Source: an uncultured Candidatus Binatia bacterium (GTDB lineage: Bacteria > Desulfobacterota > Binatia > Bin18). Taken from it: a stretch of 64,000 nucleotides of DNA. The notes under the pieces are model-generated. The model did not search any database. It worked only from the letters and a program-made list of their open reading frames with translations, and had not been told where the DNA came from. A program made the position numbers and the translations under genes. Location: positions 2,297,684-2,361,683 of the forward strand of contig OY282457.1 in assembly GCA_958296235.1 (NCBI GenBank), given 5' to 3'. Below are positions 37,532-47,223 of this stretch, in pieces (positions within the stretch are counted from its first letter, which is position 1; every line of letters begins with the position of its first letter).

Positions 37532-38155
37532 TTAGGGCGTGTGCTCCAGGGCCCACAGAATCAGGTCGGCAGTCCCCGCGTCTCCCCAGCGGCTGGAATC
37601 GAGCAGCAGGGTGTAATGGCTCGGGTCGCGCCAGTCACCGTGGTAGAAGGTGTGGACGTAATCGGCCCGCAGTTTGTCCATGCCGGCAATCCGCTGTCGG
37701 GCGTGGGCGTGGTCCATACCCTCGGCCTGGACCACGCGCTCAATCCGGGTTTCGAGCGGCGCGTGCAGGAACACGTGCAGGGCCTGGGGATGGCGCTCAA
37801 GGATGCGATTCCCCCCCCGGCCCACAAGAATGGCCTTCCCCTTTTGGGCTACCTCCTCAACGATGGTTTTGGTCATGCGGACAAGTTGGGCGTCGTTGAG
37901 CCAGAGGGGCGGCGGAATATCGTAGGCGGACTCGAAGCCGCCCAGGCCGAACAGACCGACCATACGTTCAATAAAGGAGTCAACCCGCTCGTCTTTTGCG
38001 TCAATATAGTCTTCCGCGACTTGATACTGCGAAGCGATCTGCCGAACGATCTCTTTTTCCCAGACCGTCCAGTTCAAACGCCGACCTACATCGCGGGCAA
38101 TCAGGCTGCCGCCGCTGCCGTATAAATGAGAGAGAGTCAGGATGGACTTTCCCAT
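37532..38155 (-). CDS. Cytidylate kinase-like family protein
   Basis: A 207-residue P-loop kinase-like protein. The N-terminal segment LSHLYGSGGSLIARDVGRRL stands where the Walker A of cytidylate kinases is, with the pattern GSGGxxIAR rather than a full GxxGxGK[ST]. KAILVGRGGNRILERHP and a region with RIAGMDKLRADYVHTFY follow. This family is common in bacteria and its substrate is unknown. The ATG at 38155 has AAGGAGG six bases upstream. It is followed by the flavin protein gene. Confidence 0.85.
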   Translation of the reverse strand: MGKSILTLSHLYGSGGSLIARDVGRRLNWTVWEKEIVRQIASQYQVAEDYIDAKDERVDSFIERMVGLFGLGGFESAYDIPPPLWLNDAQLVRMTKTIVEEVAQKGKAILVGRGGNRILERHPQALHVFLHAPLETRIERVVQAEGMDHAHARQRIAGMDKLRADYVHTFYHGDWRDPSHYTLLLDSSRWGDAGTADLILWALEHTP

Positions 38156-38240
38156 AGTCGCCTCCTTGTTGCTCACGATGCGAGGGGCAGGAGTGAGCGT
38201 ATTCTAGGAACCCGGACGCGCTTTTGTCAATTCTCTCCGA

Positions 38241-38292
38241 AGAGGAAACGGGTCCTGCGCCAGACCTCCAGATGCCTGGACCCGTTTCCTCT
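38241..38292. repeat. Inverted repeat of the AAGAGTAAACGTGTCC family, copy 3
   Basis: AGAGGAAACGGGTCC (38241-38255) and its exact complement (38278-38292) flank a 22-base loop. The sequence differs from copies 1 and 2 at a few positions but keeps AGAG-AAACG-GTCC. It lies just after the FG-GAP gene stop (38300), and could double as a terminator on either strand. Confidence 0.7.
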
Positions 38293-38299
38293 GTATCCC

Positions 38300-39694
38300 C
38301 TAGCGTTGGGACACGAACAGAAAGGCGCGGCCAACGGCCGGCTTGTCCCGGATGTGTTGGCCCGGCGCCCCGAAAACGAACTCCGGGATATCGTCGGCGT
38401 TAATATCGCCGGGCGACGCCAGCGCATAGCCAAACATCGAACCCTGGTGCGGGTAGGGGTTGTCAAAGGTAATCAAATGGCGGCCGTCGCGGCCGTTGTA
38501 GAGAAAGACTTCTCCCTGGACGTGAAACTCATCGACCTTCTGAAAGGGCGCGCTGACCAGGATTTCAGGGACTCCATCCGCGTTCACATCCGGGATGGCG
38601 GACATGATCCAGCCAAACCCGGCCGCGGGGCGTGGGACGGGGTCGCGGAACGTCAGCAGCAGGCTGCCGTCTGTCCCGCTAAAGGCAAAGGCCGCCCCCT
38701 GGGCGGTGACAGCGCCGACATCCTGGTAGGGCGCGCCGATGAGCAGGTCCGGGACGCTGTCCGCGTTCAGGTCGCCGGCCTGGGTGACATGCCAACCGAA
38801 CGAGGCACCGGCCTGCGGCTGGGGATGATCGATGGGGTACAGCAGGCTGCCGTCTGCGCCGCTATACACATAGACTCGCCCCTGCGTGCTCCTGCCCTCA
38901 ACGCTGGAGTAGGGCGCGCCGACAACAATATCCGGGGTGCTGTCGCCGTTCAGGTCGCCGGCCGAGTTTACCGTCCAGCCAAAGCCCTCGGCACTGGAAT
39001 CGGGGGGGGGAGCGAGGGTGTGGAGAAGAGTGCCGTCGCGACCCTGAAAGACAAACACCCGGCCTTCGTGGTCCTGGCCGTACGCGCCCACAATGGACTC
39101 GGGAATACCGTCTCCGTTCAGGTCTCCGGCGGAGGCGACGGACCAGCCAAACCCCGCGCCCGCACTTTGTCGGGGCGCTTCGAGAGAGTGGAGGAGCTGG
39201 CCATCGCCGCCACTGAAGACAAAGGCTTGTCCGCTGCCTACTCGCTTGCTCCTGTTGTATTCGCTGCCGTCCTCGGCAGCCCAGCCAAAGACCAGCGCCT
39301 CCGCGCTCCCGGCTTCTCCCTGGCCGAAAGCGCCGATGATACAATCCGGTATGCCGTCCTGATTCACATCGCCGGCCGCGGCAACGGAAAATCCAAACGC
39401 GGCATCGGCCTGGGGATGCGGGTTGTCCAGCTCCAACAAGAGCTTGCCGGTCTGACCGTCGAACACAAAGGCCCGGCCCTGGTGGTTATTCTCGTCCCAG
39501 GTTTGCTCGTACGCGCCGACGACATAGTCGGGGATCGCGTCGCCGTTCACATCGCCCAGCGCTGATAAGGCGGAAGAGAAGCCCGAAAAGATCAGCCGAT
39601 TGGGGGTGTCCAGGGTGCGAATTTCCGGTCCCGCCCAGGTCGGGCCGCACAGGAAGAACAAGACACTCAGCCACAGAAACGGAAGATGCCACAT
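38300..39694 (-). CDS. Secreted FG-GAP / integrin-alpha-like seven-bladed propeller protein
   Basis: A 464-residue protein with a signal peptide (MWHLPFLWLSVLFFLCGPTWA) and seven repeats, each ending in a calcium-loop-like motif: DVNGDAIPDYVVGAY, DVNQDGIPDCIIGAF, DLNGDGIPESIVGAY, DLNGDSTPDIVVGAP, DLNADSVPDLLIGAP, DVNADGVPEILVSAP and DINADDIPEFVFGAP. Seven repeats give a full propeller. Nothing else is attached, so it should be a free periplasmic or secreted domain. The function is unknown; calcium binding through DxDxNxD-like loops is inferred. Confidence 0.9.
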   Translation of the reverse strand: MWHLPFLWLSVLFFLCGPTWAGPEIRTLDTPNRLIFSGFSSALSALGDVNGDAIPDYVVGAYEQTWDENNHQGRAFVFDGQTGKLLLELDNPHPQADAAFGFSVAAAGDVNQDGIPDCIIGAFGQGEAGSAEALVFGWAAEDGSEYNRSKRVGSGQAFVFSGGDGQLLHSLEAPRQSAGAGFGWSVASAGDLNGDGIPESIVGAYGQDHEGRVFVFQGRDGTLLHTLAPPPDSSAEGFGWTVNSAGDLNGDSTPDIVVGAPYSSVEGRSTQGRVYVYSGADGSLLYPIDHPQPQAGASFGWHVTQAGDLNADSVPDLLIGAPYQDVGAVTAQGAAFAFSGTDGSLLLTFRDPVPRPAAGFGWIMSAIPDVNADGVPEILVSAPFQKVDEFHVQGEVFLYNGRDGRHLITFDNPYPHQGSMFGYALASPGDINADDIPEFVFGAPGQHIRDKPAVGRAFLFVSQR

Positions 39695-39772
39695 AGCGAT
39701 TGTCCTCGGGGTGAATTGTCATGCCAGACAGGAAAAAAGGCCCGTCGGTCATATCCCAGCCCCGCCGGACTG

Positions 39773-40372
39773 TCAAACCATATTTTTCCTGCCGCTCGCC
39801 AGCACATAGACTTCCGCCGACCCCTTGCGCGTCGCCGCCGGACGGGACGTTTTGACCGTCCGAAAGGCGGTGCGTAACGCCGCCACAAAAGGCTTGTATT
39901 CTGCGCTCATAAAGGTTTTGAGGAATAAGCTGCCGCCGGGTTTCAGAAGGGGGCCGCAGCAGGTCAGCGCGGTCTGGCATAACACGCTGACGTGGGCGTC
40001 ATCGGCTTCCCGTACTCCGCTGAGCTTGGGCGCCATGTCCGAGAGGACGACATCGGCCGGGCGGCCCAGGGCGGCCAGGAGGGTTTGCCGCTGCGCCGGG
40101 TCGGCGGCATCGCCCTGCGCCAGGGTGACGTTGGCAAGCGGGAGGGGCTCCAGCTTGACCAGGTCTATGCCGAGCACCCGCCCGGACGGCCCAACCGCCT
40201 GGGCCGCCACCTGGACCCAACCGCCCGGCCAGGAGCCCAGGTCTATGACCCGGTTCCCCGCGCGCAAAAAGCGCCAGGCGAGGTTGAGTTCCAGGAGTTT
40301 ATAGGCCGCGCGGGAGCGATAGCCCTCCTGCTTGGCCCTTTTATAGAAGGCGTCCTTGCGTGTGTAAGCCAC
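39773..40372 (-). CDS. rlmE: 23S rRNA (uridine-2'-O-)-methyltransferase RlmE
   Basis: FtsJ/RrmJ-family enzyme of 199 residues that methylates U2552 in the A loop of 23S rRNA. Starts at GTG 40372. Motifs: RSRAAYKLLELN, SAM-binding VIDLGSWPGGWVQVA, ADVVLSDMAPKLSG with the catalytic Asp, and GGSLFLKTFMS with the catalytic Lys. The C-terminal TVKTSRPAATRKGSAEVYVL is conserved in the family. Confidence 0.95.
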   Translation of the reverse strand: MAYTRKDAFYKRAKQEGYRSRAAYKLLELNLAWRFLRAGNRVIDLGSWPGGWVQVAAQAVGPSGRVLGIDLVKLEPLPLANVTLAQGDAADPAQRQTLLAALGRPADVVLSDMAPKLSGVREADDAHVSVLCQTALTCCGPLLKPGGSLFLKTFMSAEYKPFVAALRTAFRTVKTSRPAATRKGSAEVYVLASGRKNMV

Positions 40373-40384
40373 AATAATTTTCCT

Positions 40385-40407
40385 GGGAGCGCGGGCATCC
40401 TGCCCGC
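40385..40407. repeat. GCGGGCATCCTGCCCGC intergenic palindrome
   Basis: GGGAGCGCGGGCATCC followed by TGCCCGC forms a GCGGGCA/TGCCCGC stem. It lies in the short gap between the SDR gene and rlmE. A related palindrome (GCGGGCTTCCAGCCCGC) lies near 48904-48921. Confidence 0.55.
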
Positions 40408-40419
40408 TTGGGGGGCCGG

Positions 40420-41190
40420 CTATTTGGGCGCCATACGAATAGCGCCGTCGAGCCGAATGGTTTCCCCATTTAACATGGAGTTCTCGATGATCTGGCAGGC
40501 CAGGGCGGCGTATTCCGCCGGACGGCCCAGCCGTTGCGGAAAGGGTATGCTGGCCCCGAGCGCCTGCCGGGCCGGCTCGGGCAGGCCCATCAGCATCGGC
40601 GTCTCAAAAATACCCGGCGCAATGGTACAGCAGCGTATCCCGGTGCGAGACAGGTCGCGGGCAATCGGCAGCGTCATGCCGACCACGCCGCCTTTTGAGG
40701 CCGAATAGGCCGCTTGCCCGATCTGCCCGTCAAAGGCCGCCACCGAGGCGGTATTGATGATAACGCCCCGCTCACCATCGTCACCCGGCGCGTTGTCTGC
40801 CATATGCGCGGCAACGAAGCGAATCACATTGAACGTGCCGATAAGGTTGACCTCAATGGTTTTACGGAACGGCCCGAGGTTGAGCGGCTCGTTGCCCTTG
40901 CCCAGGGTCCGGCCCGCGGTGGCAATGCCGGCGCAATTGACCGCGACATGGACGGCCCCGAAGTGTTCGACCGCCTGGCTCAGGGCGGCCGCCAATTGAG
41001 CGTCATTGGTCACGTCCGCTTCGAGAAACACGGCCCGGTCCCCGAGTTCCTGGGCAATGCCGGCGCCGTTCGATTTGCTCAGGTCAAGCACCGCTACGCT
41101 GGCCCCTCGGGCCACCAGCGTCCGCGCCGTTGCCTCGCCCAGGCCGGAACCGCCACCAGTGACGACCGCCACACTCTGCTGAATATCCAT
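40420..41190 (-). CDS. Short-chain dehydrogenase, 3-hydroxyacyl-CoA dehydrogenase type II-like
   Basis: A 256-residue NAD-dependent SDR. The cofactor motif is [13 protein letters not shown] near residue 11, and the catalytic triad is seen in [21 protein letters not shown] (Ser, Tyr, Lys). The pattern VNCAGIA and the C-terminal half [16 protein letters not shown] match the HSD10-like 3-hydroxyacyl-CoA dehydrogenase branch, so fatty acyl oxidation is likely. Fifty bases separate it from the VWA gene on the same strand. Confidence 0.88.
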   Translation of the reverse strand: MDIQQSVAVVTGGGSGLGEATARTLVARGASVAVLDLSKSNGAGIAQELGDRAVFLEADVTNDAQLAAALSQAVEHFGAVHVAVNCAGIATAGRTLGKGNEPLNLGPFRKTIEVNLIGTFNVIRFVAAHMADNAPGDDGERGVIINTASVAAFDGQIGQAAYSASKGGVVGMTLPIARDLSRTGIRCCTIAPGIFETPMLMGLPEPARQALGASIPFPQRLGRPAEYAALACQIIENSMLNGETIRLDGAIRMAPK

Positions 41191-41239
41191 GTTTGTCCTC
41201 CATCCTGTACGCGCTGTGATCTCGGTCTGTTCTGCTGGC

Positions 41240-44200
41240 TCAGGTCTGCCAGGGCCGAATGTAGCGTTGATATACTTTTGGCAATTCCGTGGGAAGGGAT
41301 GTCACGTCTTCGAGGACCATATAGCGGGAGGGCGCGCACATATCGCGTAAATAGTCATGGCCAGCTTTGTCGATGGTCAGGCAGAAGGTCAGCACGCCGG
41401 CCTGGTCGGCCTCACGCAGCGCCATCATGGTGTCCTGAATGCCGTAGGTGGCTGAGCGCCGGTCCGTGCCGTAGTCCATGTCCTGGGGAAAGCCGTCGCT
41501 GAGCAGAACCAGGAGCTTGACCCGACAGGCAATATCCTTGAGCTTTTCCAACGCGTGACGAATGGCGGGGCCCATCCGGGTCGAACGCTTGGGTTCAATC
41601 GCGCCAATGCGGCCCTTAATAGTCGGGGACAGAGACTCAGTGAATGATTTGACGTGATAGAACTCAACATTGTCACGGCCCTGGCCGGAAAAGCCATAGA
41701 CCGCGTAGGCGTCACCGATCTCTTCCAGCGCTTCTGCCATCAACACCAGGGCTTCTTTGGTGACGTCAATAATGCGGCGGGGCTTGGGCTGAGGCTCCAC
41801 AGGTTTTTTCTTCCAGGCAGCCAGCCAGTCGTCAGAGTCGTCCTGACCATACGTAGGGGGCAGCGGCGCCACGGGTTCGTCGGTTGACGCACTCATATCG
41901 AGCAGAAACAGGGCGGCAACATCCCGCTCGGTCTGCCGTTTGGTGGTGTAGACCTTGGGCGAGGGTGCCAGCCGCGCCCGGCGGTCGCTGACTGCGGTAA
42001 TCACCGCGTTCAGATCAAACTCCTCGCCGTCCTCAAGCCCGCGCACGAGTCGATACTGCTCGGGACGGATGCGTTGAAACTCGGCCTTGATGGCTGGAGT
42101 GAGGGCAACATAGTCGCCCAGGGTCTTGGCAAAAAACTCACCCGCATCGCCGCTGAGCATAATTTCACGTAGCCGACACCAGCGCGCCCGATAATCGGCA
42201 ATATGATAATCCCACTCGTCATAGAAAAAGGTCAGGGCTTCCTGCCGTTCTCTTCGACGCCCGGCACTCACCAGCGTGCCATTCTCGGGCCGGCCGGCGT
42301 CCGGGTCGGAGTGGGCCGGCAGCTTGCCGTCCAGGTCCGTAATATATAAACCCTGCGGATTCAGGCTGTCCGGCTTGCCCTGGCGGATGTTGAGCTCCAC
42401 TCCGGCCTCAAGCAGGGCTTTGAGCTCTTCCGGGGAAAGGGGCGCGCCGCCGGTATCGTCATCTTCCTCGGGTTCTAATGTCAACTGGGGCAGTTCCGGC
42501 ATATCTTCTGCCGGCGGACTGTCATCGGTCATGTCCGGGTCAATGAGCGCATCGCCAGTCATTTTTTCAAACAACGCGGCCTCGAACGAGGCCGGGTCCT
42601 GATCCGGGCGTTGCGCCAGCACCAGCGAGGACAGAATACGCTGATACGTGTCGGCTGCCCACCGGGCCGAATCATACACCGTATGAGACGGCTGCGGGGG
42701 GAGGGTCAGCGTGGCAAAGAGGGCCCGCAGGGTTTCGGGCAGGAGCGAGGGCAGGGATACGCTATGCAACCACTCCAGGTCCGAGCGCAACCCGCGATAG
42801 GACTGGCCGACCCGGTGGGTCACGCGGCGTGTTTCCACGAGCAGGAAAAGGGCTTCGACCACCTGGGGGTGCGGGAAACAGGCAAAGAAAGGACCCAGAC
42901 CGCCAGTGGGTGCTTCTTCCGATTCTCTGAGCTGGCGGACTTCCTGTGAGAGCTGTGGCCACAAGCGTTCCAGGCGAAAGTCGTAGGTGCCAAACTCACG
43001 CCGGCCGGCCTGCAGCATGGCCAGGGCGCGCAAGAGTCTGAAATTCTCCTCATACGTTGGAAAAAGGTCGATCCGGGCCGGCAGAGGGATGGCGTCTCCG
43101 GGAAGGGGAAATTCTTCCAGCGCCGGCGGATAGGAGAAGAATTCCTGGCGCTCGATACCTGCCGCCCGGCCGGACAACATCTGGATATACTTCCGCAGCA
43201 CTTCCTGGACTTCTTCCAGATTGACTCCAGTGTCGTCGTGTCGCAGGACGCGCAGGCTGGTCCGCGATTCCAGCGCAAAAAATGTCACCCCCGCTTCCGG
43301 GCGGGCGCGCCCGATGTCGCGTCCCGTGGCGATCCATTCCAGCAAACGCCGCTCGCCGGCTTCCTCGTAGGCGCGGGGCAAGGTCCGAATGGCCGGCGGA
43401 ATGCCGGGCGCGAAATCCTGGGCCAGGGCGACTAATGCCTGACGCAGCGCCGGACGCTGCCCGCTCCCTTCGACTCGGCTCAGGGCAGGCTCAAGCGCCT
43501 TGAGGCAAGGGGCCATGAGTGGAAAGAGCGACAGCAGAGCCTCAGGGTCGGAGCGGACCACCGGTGCCAGGATGGCCGGCAAAAAAGTCTGGAGAGCGGG
43601 TGGCAACCCGGCCAGCACGGCCGGGAGTTGCCCAAAGGTGGCCGCGGCCGCAGTGGGCGAATGATGGGCCGCAGCCTGACAGTCCACTAATAATTGGAGG
43701 CGAATTTTTTCGGTCAGCTCGGCAAAGCCGTCAGGCAGTGTCGTGTAAAACGTCCACGGGCCGGAATCCTGGACGAGTACGCCTAAGACGGCCCACTCCC
43801 GCATCTCTGCCGGGCTCAGAACCGGCAGGGCGAGCGGGGCGGCGGAGAAATAGGAGAGCGCCAGAAACTCGCCCTTCCAGCCCTTTTTCCTGAGGAGCGC
43901 GCTCCCGTGCCGTGCCCAGGCGCGCAGACGTTCTGTGAGCGGAGCGGGCAGGTTCGGCAGCAACGGTGCCGAGGTCTGTAAGAATTGCGCGCCCAAGCGG
44001 CGCGAAACCTGAAGGACTTCACGACCGACGGCGACCCAGGCCTCAACCTGCTCCCAGCCGAGCCGGGCAAGCGCGTCGGGGGGAATGGAAAAATACGCGA
44101 CGGCCCCCTCACGCGAGGTCGGCTCGCGCCGGACAAATTGTTCACCAACCTGCACCCAGCGTGTAAACCGGCCCTCCCCAAACGTGCGCCAGGCGGCAGG

Positions 44201-44380
44201 CGCATGGCGACAGAACACCTGGGCCAGGGTGAGCGAGCTGTCCGCCAGCCGATCGCCAGCCGCGAGCAGGGTCTCCCGGGCCGGGGCCGGCAAGGCCTCG
44301 AGTTCGGCCAACAAGGCCTGGCCGTGCGCTCCACCGAGCAAATGCCGGGTATCAAACCACAGGTTGCGAACGGATGACAT
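41240..44380 (-). CDS. NorD/CbbO-like von Willebrand factor A domain protein
   Basis: A 1046-residue cytoplasmic protein. The C-terminal VWA domain starts near residue 820 with [14 protein letters not shown] (MIDAS DxSxS) and carries [17 protein letters not shown]. The first 600 residues are helical and leucine-rich; an acidic linker ([10 protein letters not shown]) precedes the VWA part. Architecture fits NorD/CbbO-type activators, which act with a MoxR/NorQ/CbbQ AAA+ ATPase to insert or activate metal cofactors. No such ATPase is adjacent. A REP-like repeat has become coding near residues 297-305 (ALSRVEGSG). Confidence 0.85.
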   Translation of the reverse strand: MSSVRNLWFDTRHLLGGAHGQALLAELEALPAPARETLLAAGDRLADSSLTLAQVFCRHAPAAWRTFGEGRFTRWVQVGEQFVRREPTSREGAVAYFSIPPDALARLGWEQVEAWVAVGREVLQVSRRLGAQFLQTSAPLLPNLPAPLTERLRAWARHGSALLRKKGWKGEFLALSYFSAAPLALPVLSPAEMREWAVLGVLVQDSGPWTFYTTLPDGFAELTEKIRLQLLVDCQAAAHHSPTAAAATFGQLPAVLAGLPPALQTFLPAILAPVVRSDPEALLSLFPLMAPCLKALEPALSRVEGSGQRPALRQALVALAQDFAPGIPPAIRTLPRAYEEAGERRLLEWIATGRDIGRARPEAGVTFFALESRTSLRVLRHDDTGVNLEEVQEVLRKYIQMLSGRAAGIERQEFFSYPPALEEFPLPGDAIPLPARIDLFPTYEENFRLLRALAMLQAGRREFGTYDFRLERLWPQLSQEVRQLRESEEAPTGGLGPFFACFPHPQVVEALFLLVETRRVTHRVGQSYRGLRSDLEWLHSVSLPSLLPETLRALFATLTLPPQPSHTVYDSARWAADTYQRILSSLVLAQRPDQDPASFEAALFEKMTGDALIDPDMTDDSPPAEDMPELPQLTLEPEEDDDTGGAPLSPEELKALLEAGVELNIRQGKPDSLNPQGLYITDLDGKLPAHSDPDAGRPENGTLVSAGRRRERQEALTFFYDEWDYHIADYRARWCRLREIMLSGDAGEFFAKTLGDYVALTPAIKAEFQRIRPEQYRLVRGLEDGEEFDLNAVITAVSDRRARLAPSPKVYTTKRQTERDVAALFLLDMSASTDEPVAPLPPTYGQDDSDDWLAAWKKKPVEPQPKPRRIIDVTKEALVLMAEALEEIGDAYAVYGFSGQGRDNVEFYHVKSFTESLSPTIKGRIGAIEPKRSTRMGPAIRHALEKLKDIACRVKLLVLLSDGFPQDMDYGTDRRSATYGIQDTMMALREADQAGVLTFCLTIDKAGHDYLRDMCAPSRYMVLEDVTSLPTELPKVYQRYIRPWQT
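43464..43490. repeat. REP-like CTTCGACTCGGCTCAGGGCAGGC repeat inside a coding sequence
   Basis: On the minus strand it reads GCCTGCCCTGAGCC then GAGTCGAAGGGAG, a diverged copy of the element core in 49130-49190 and 63946-64000 (GCCTGTCCTGAGCCTGTCGA). It lies in frame within the VWA gene and encodes [10 protein letters not shown]. Confidence 0.7.
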
Positions 44381-44439
44381 GAAGAAGGGGGGTTGAGGTC
44401 AGGGAGTTGGGGTCAGGGGCCAACTCCCAATCCCGAATT

Positions 44440-45354
44440 CTATACATAGGTCAGCCAATCCCGATACGTTGGATTGGCGCCTTTGATGACGGCATCGAAG
44501 CGGGCTTTGAGTTCTCGTGTCACGGCTCCGGGCGTTTCCCCACGGATCACCCGGTCGTCGAGCTCACGAATCGGCGTCACCTCTGCGGCCGTGCCAGTAA
44601 AAAAGACCTCGTCGGCAAGATAGACCTCGTCCCGGGTGATCCGGTCCTCTTCCAGCGGGACATCCATATCTCGCAGCAGGGTGAGGGCGGTATCGCGGGT
44701 AATACCGGGCAGGAGCGAAGAGGAGAGCGGCGGCGTTTTGATCTTGCCCCGCCGGACGACAAAGATATTTTCCCCCGGTCCTTCGGCCACGTAGCCGTCG
44801 GTATCGAGCAGCAGGGCCTCGTCATAGCCCAGCGCCCAGACCTCTTGACCGGCAAGAATGGAGTTCAGGTAGGTGCCGACGGCCTTGGCCTTGGTCATCA
44901 GGGTATTGACGTGAAAGCGTTGAAACGACGAGGTCTTGACCCGAATGCCCTTGAGCAGTCCTTCTTCGCCCAGATAGGCCCCCCAGGCCCAGGCCGCAAT
45001 GGAAACGCGAATCGGGTTGGTCCTGGCGTGCAGGCCCCGGTCCCCCTCGCCAACAAAGACCAGCGGACGGATATAGCATTCCTTGAGGGCGTTGGCCCGC
45101 ACTGTTTCCAGGCAGGCCCGAATCACATCATCTTGGGAAAAGGGGACCGTGAGTCCCAGGATGTGGGCCGAGTCGAACAGCCGCTCAATATGTTCGGGTA
45201 GGCGGAAAACGCCGGACCGACCGTCTTCACCCGCATAGCAGCGAATGCCTTCAAATACGCCCACACCGTAGTGGAGCGTATGGGTGAGGACATGGACTTT
45301 TGCCTCGTCCCAGGGAACGAGTTCACCGTCCATCCAGATTTTGCCGTTTTCCAC
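44440..45354 (-). CDS. ilvE: Branched-chain amino acid aminotransferase
   Basis: PLP-dependent, class IV aminotransferase of 304 residues. The start is the GTG at 45354 (VENGKIWMDGELVPWDEA), six bases after AAGGAGG. It contains HTLHYGVGVFEGIRCY, the PLP lysine in TKAKAVGTYLNS, and DTDGYVAEGPGENIFVV followed by PGITRDTALTLLRD. Role: last step of Leu, Ile and Val synthesis. The SD can pair with upstream AAACCTC. Confidence 0.95.
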   Translation of the reverse strand: MENGKIWMDGELVPWDEAKVHVLTHTLHYGVGVFEGIRCYAGEDGRSGVFRLPEHIERLFDSAHILGLTVPFSQDDVIRACLETVRANALKECYIRPLVFVGEGDRGLHARTNPIRVSIAAWAWGAYLGEEGLLKGIRVKTSSFQRFHVNTLMTKAKAVGTYLNSILAGQEVWALGYDEALLLDTDGYVAEGPGENIFVVRRGKIKTPPLSSSLLPGITRDTALTLLRDMDVPLEEDRITRDEVYLADEVFFTGTAAEVTPIRELDDRVIRGETPGAVTRELKARFDAVIKGANPTYRDWLTYV

Positions 45355-45356
45355 AG

Positions 45357-45380
45357 AAACCTCCTTGCGAAAAGAGGTTT
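45357..45380 (-). promoter_or_regulatory. Hairpin that can mask the ilvE ribosome-binding site
   Basis: On the minus strand AAACCTC (45380-45374) pairs with GAGGTTT (45363-45357) around a 10-base loop; the right arm contains most of the Shine-Dalgarno AAGGAGG. It is a short seven-pair stem; regulation is inferred. Confidence 0.35.
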
Positions 45381-45434
45381 TTTGCAAATCAGAAGCCCCG
45401 GGGAAAGTCAACGGGTGGGGAAGGCCCGAGTCGC

Positions 45435-46673
45435 CTAAAAGGGCAGCTCGGTGGGCATGAACTCTTCCCGATCAAGGACAATAGCGAGCGCGGCGCTCCC
45501 CTTGCGGAGCAGCGCCACCTCGGGCGGGCCGATCACCAGACTCTCTCCAAGGGAGAGCGAACTCAGAACGCCGGAACTCTGGGTGCCGGTTGAATGCGCC
45601 ACATAGCCGGACCCGTTCCGGGTCAACTGACAGCGGACGAATTCCGTCAGGCCCTGCGCCTTGGGAATGTCTTCACCCAGAGTGACCTGGACGGTCGGAA
45701 AGAAGAGCTTGCGGTAGCCGGCCATACGGCGCAGCGCGGCCCAGGTGTAGAGATAGAAACACACCAGCGCGGAGACCGGATTGCCGGGCAGCCCAAAATA
45801 CGGGCGACCGCGCAGCAGGCCGAACGTCAGCGGCTTGCCCGGCTTTTGGGCGACCCGCCAGAACAGGCGCTCAATACCAATGTCGTCCATAGCCGCTTTG
45901 ACAAAATCAAAATCCCCAACCGACACCCCGCCGGTGGATAACACGACATCGTGGCGCACGGCCTCTTCGAGCGCGGCGCGCGTTTCTTCCAGGCTATCGC
46001 GGGCAATGGCCAGGGGAACGGGCTGACCGCCGGCCTCACGCACGGCCGCGGCCAGCGTGTAGGCGTTGGAGTTCACAATCTGACCCGGGTGCAGCGGGAC
46101 ATCGACTTCAGCCAGCTCATTTCCCGTACTCAAGATGGCGACCCTGGGGCGCTGATGCACCAGCACAAAGCTGCGACCGACCGAGGCCAGCAGCCCGATA
46201 TCCGCCGGACGGAGGACCCGCCCCGCCTGGAGAATCGTCTGGCCGGGTTGGATGTCCTCACCGCTCGCGCGAATATTATTGCCTTTGGGGCCGGCCTTGC
46301 AAATGAGCACCTGGCCGGATTGTTCCTGGGTGTCTTCGACCTTGATGACGCTATCGGCCCCCGGCGGGAGGACAGCGCCGGTCATGATTTTACTCGCCGT
46401 CTTGGGTTCCACCGTTTTGGTTGGCACGGCGCCGGCTTGAATGACTTCCAAGACGGACAGGGCAACGGGCCGGTCGGCCCGGGCGGACTGAATGTCGTCA
46501 TGCCGAACCGCATAGCCATCCATGGCTGAGTTGGTAAACGGCGGCACTTTGCGGACGGACTCGACCCCCTCAGCCAGGACCCGGCCGGTTGCTTCAAACA
46601 GACTGATACGCTCACCGGCCAGCGGAGAGACGGTCTCCAGAATTTGGGTCAGGGCCTCATGAACGGAGATCAT
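45435..46673 (-). CDS. moeA: Molybdopterin molybdenumtransferase MoeA
   Basis: A 412-residue enzyme of molybdenum cofactor synthesis that inserts molybdate into MPT-AMP. Motifs: LAEGVESVRKVPPFTNSAMDGYA, KIMTGAVLPPGADSVIKVED, RVAILSTGNELAEV, and the MoCF domain with VVLSTGGVSVGDFDFVK and GLPGNPVSALVCFYLY. The ATG at 46673 is chosen because GGAGGG lies seven bases before it; the ATG six bases upstream is too close. It lies between purE and ilvE. No molybdoenzyme is encoded in the window. Confidence 0.95.
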   Translation of the reverse strand: MISVHEALTQILETVSPLAGERISLFEATGRVLAEGVESVRKVPPFTNSAMDGYAVRHDDIQSARADRPVALSVLEVIQAGAVPTKTVEPKTASKIMTGAVLPPGADSVIKVEDTQEQSGQVLICKAGPKGNNIRASGEDIQPGQTILQAGRVLRPADIGLLASVGRSFVLVHQRPRVAILSTGNELAEVDVPLHPGQIVNSNAYTLAAAVREAGGQPVPLAIARDSLEETRAALEEAVRHDVVLSTGGVSVGDFDFVKAAMDDIGIERLFWRVAQKPGKPLTFGLLRGRPYFGLPGNPVSALVCFYLYTWAALRRMAGYRKLFFPTVQVTLGEDIPKAQGLTEFVRCQLTRNGSGYVAHSTGTQSSGVLSSLSLGESLVIGPPEVALLRKGSAALAIVLDREEFMPTELPF

Positions 46674-46694
46674 ACGCATACCCTCCGAAATATA

Positions 46695-46716
46695 GGGCAA
46701 CCACAGGGGGTTGCCC
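46695..46716. repeat. 22-bp palindromic intergenic repeat, copy 2
   Basis: Exact reverse complement of the element at 3595-3616, placed between moeA and purE; arms GGGCAACC and GGTTGCCC. It touches the purE stop codon. Confidence 0.75.
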
Positions 46717-47223
46717 CTACAGCGCGCCTGCCTTGACGCGCTCCTGCAAGCGCCGGTCTTTGTCTCGTGTCTTTTCAACCAGTTCGGCTTTGAAGGCCTG
46801 GAACCGTTCCAGCAGGCCCGTGTTGCTGGTTGCCAGGATTTGAATGGCCAGCAGACCGGCGTTGCGGGCGCCATCAATAGCGACGGTCGCTACCGGCACG
46901 CCGGCCGGCATCTGGACAATCGACAGGAGTGAGTCTTGTCCGTTCAGGGCCGCGCTTTTGATCGGCACGCCAATAACAGGCAGGGGGGTATGGCCGGCAA
47001 CGACCCCCGCCAGATGGGCGGCTCCTCCGGCTCCGGCAATGATGACCTTGAGGCCTCTCGCGTGCGCCTGACTCGCATAGTCGGTGGCATCGTGCGGTGT
47101 CCGGTGGGCGGACAGGACGCGGATCTCATACCCAACCTCAAACTCCTCACAGACTTTGGCCGCTTGTTTCATCGTCTCAAGGTCTGAATCGCTGCCCATA
47201 ACAATACCGATCTGGGGGGTCAT
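46717..47223 (-). CDS. purE: 5-(carboxyamino)imidazole ribonucleotide mutase
   Basis: Class I PurE of 168 residues; it converts N5-CAIR to CAIR in purine synthesis. The motifs [53 protein letters not shown] and [20 protein letters not shown] are all clear. The first codon overlaps the murF stop (ATGA). The partner purK is not in the window. Confidence 0.96.
   Translation of the reverse strand: MTPQIGIVMGSDSDLETMKQAAKVCEEFEVGYEIRVLSAHRTPHDATDYASQAHARGLKVIIAGAGGAAHLAGVVAGHTPLPVIGVPIKSAALNGQDSLLSIVQMPAGVPVATVAIDGARNAGLLAIQILATSNTGLLERFQAFKAELVEKTRDKDRRLQERVKAGAL

Noticed and set aside
38126..39565. A 479-codon open frame on the plus strand opposite the FG-GAP gene
   Set aside because: It is the mirror of the repetitive FG-GAP coding sequence; the minus-strand protein has a signal peptide and seven regular repeats, and the plus-strand frame has no recognisable domain.
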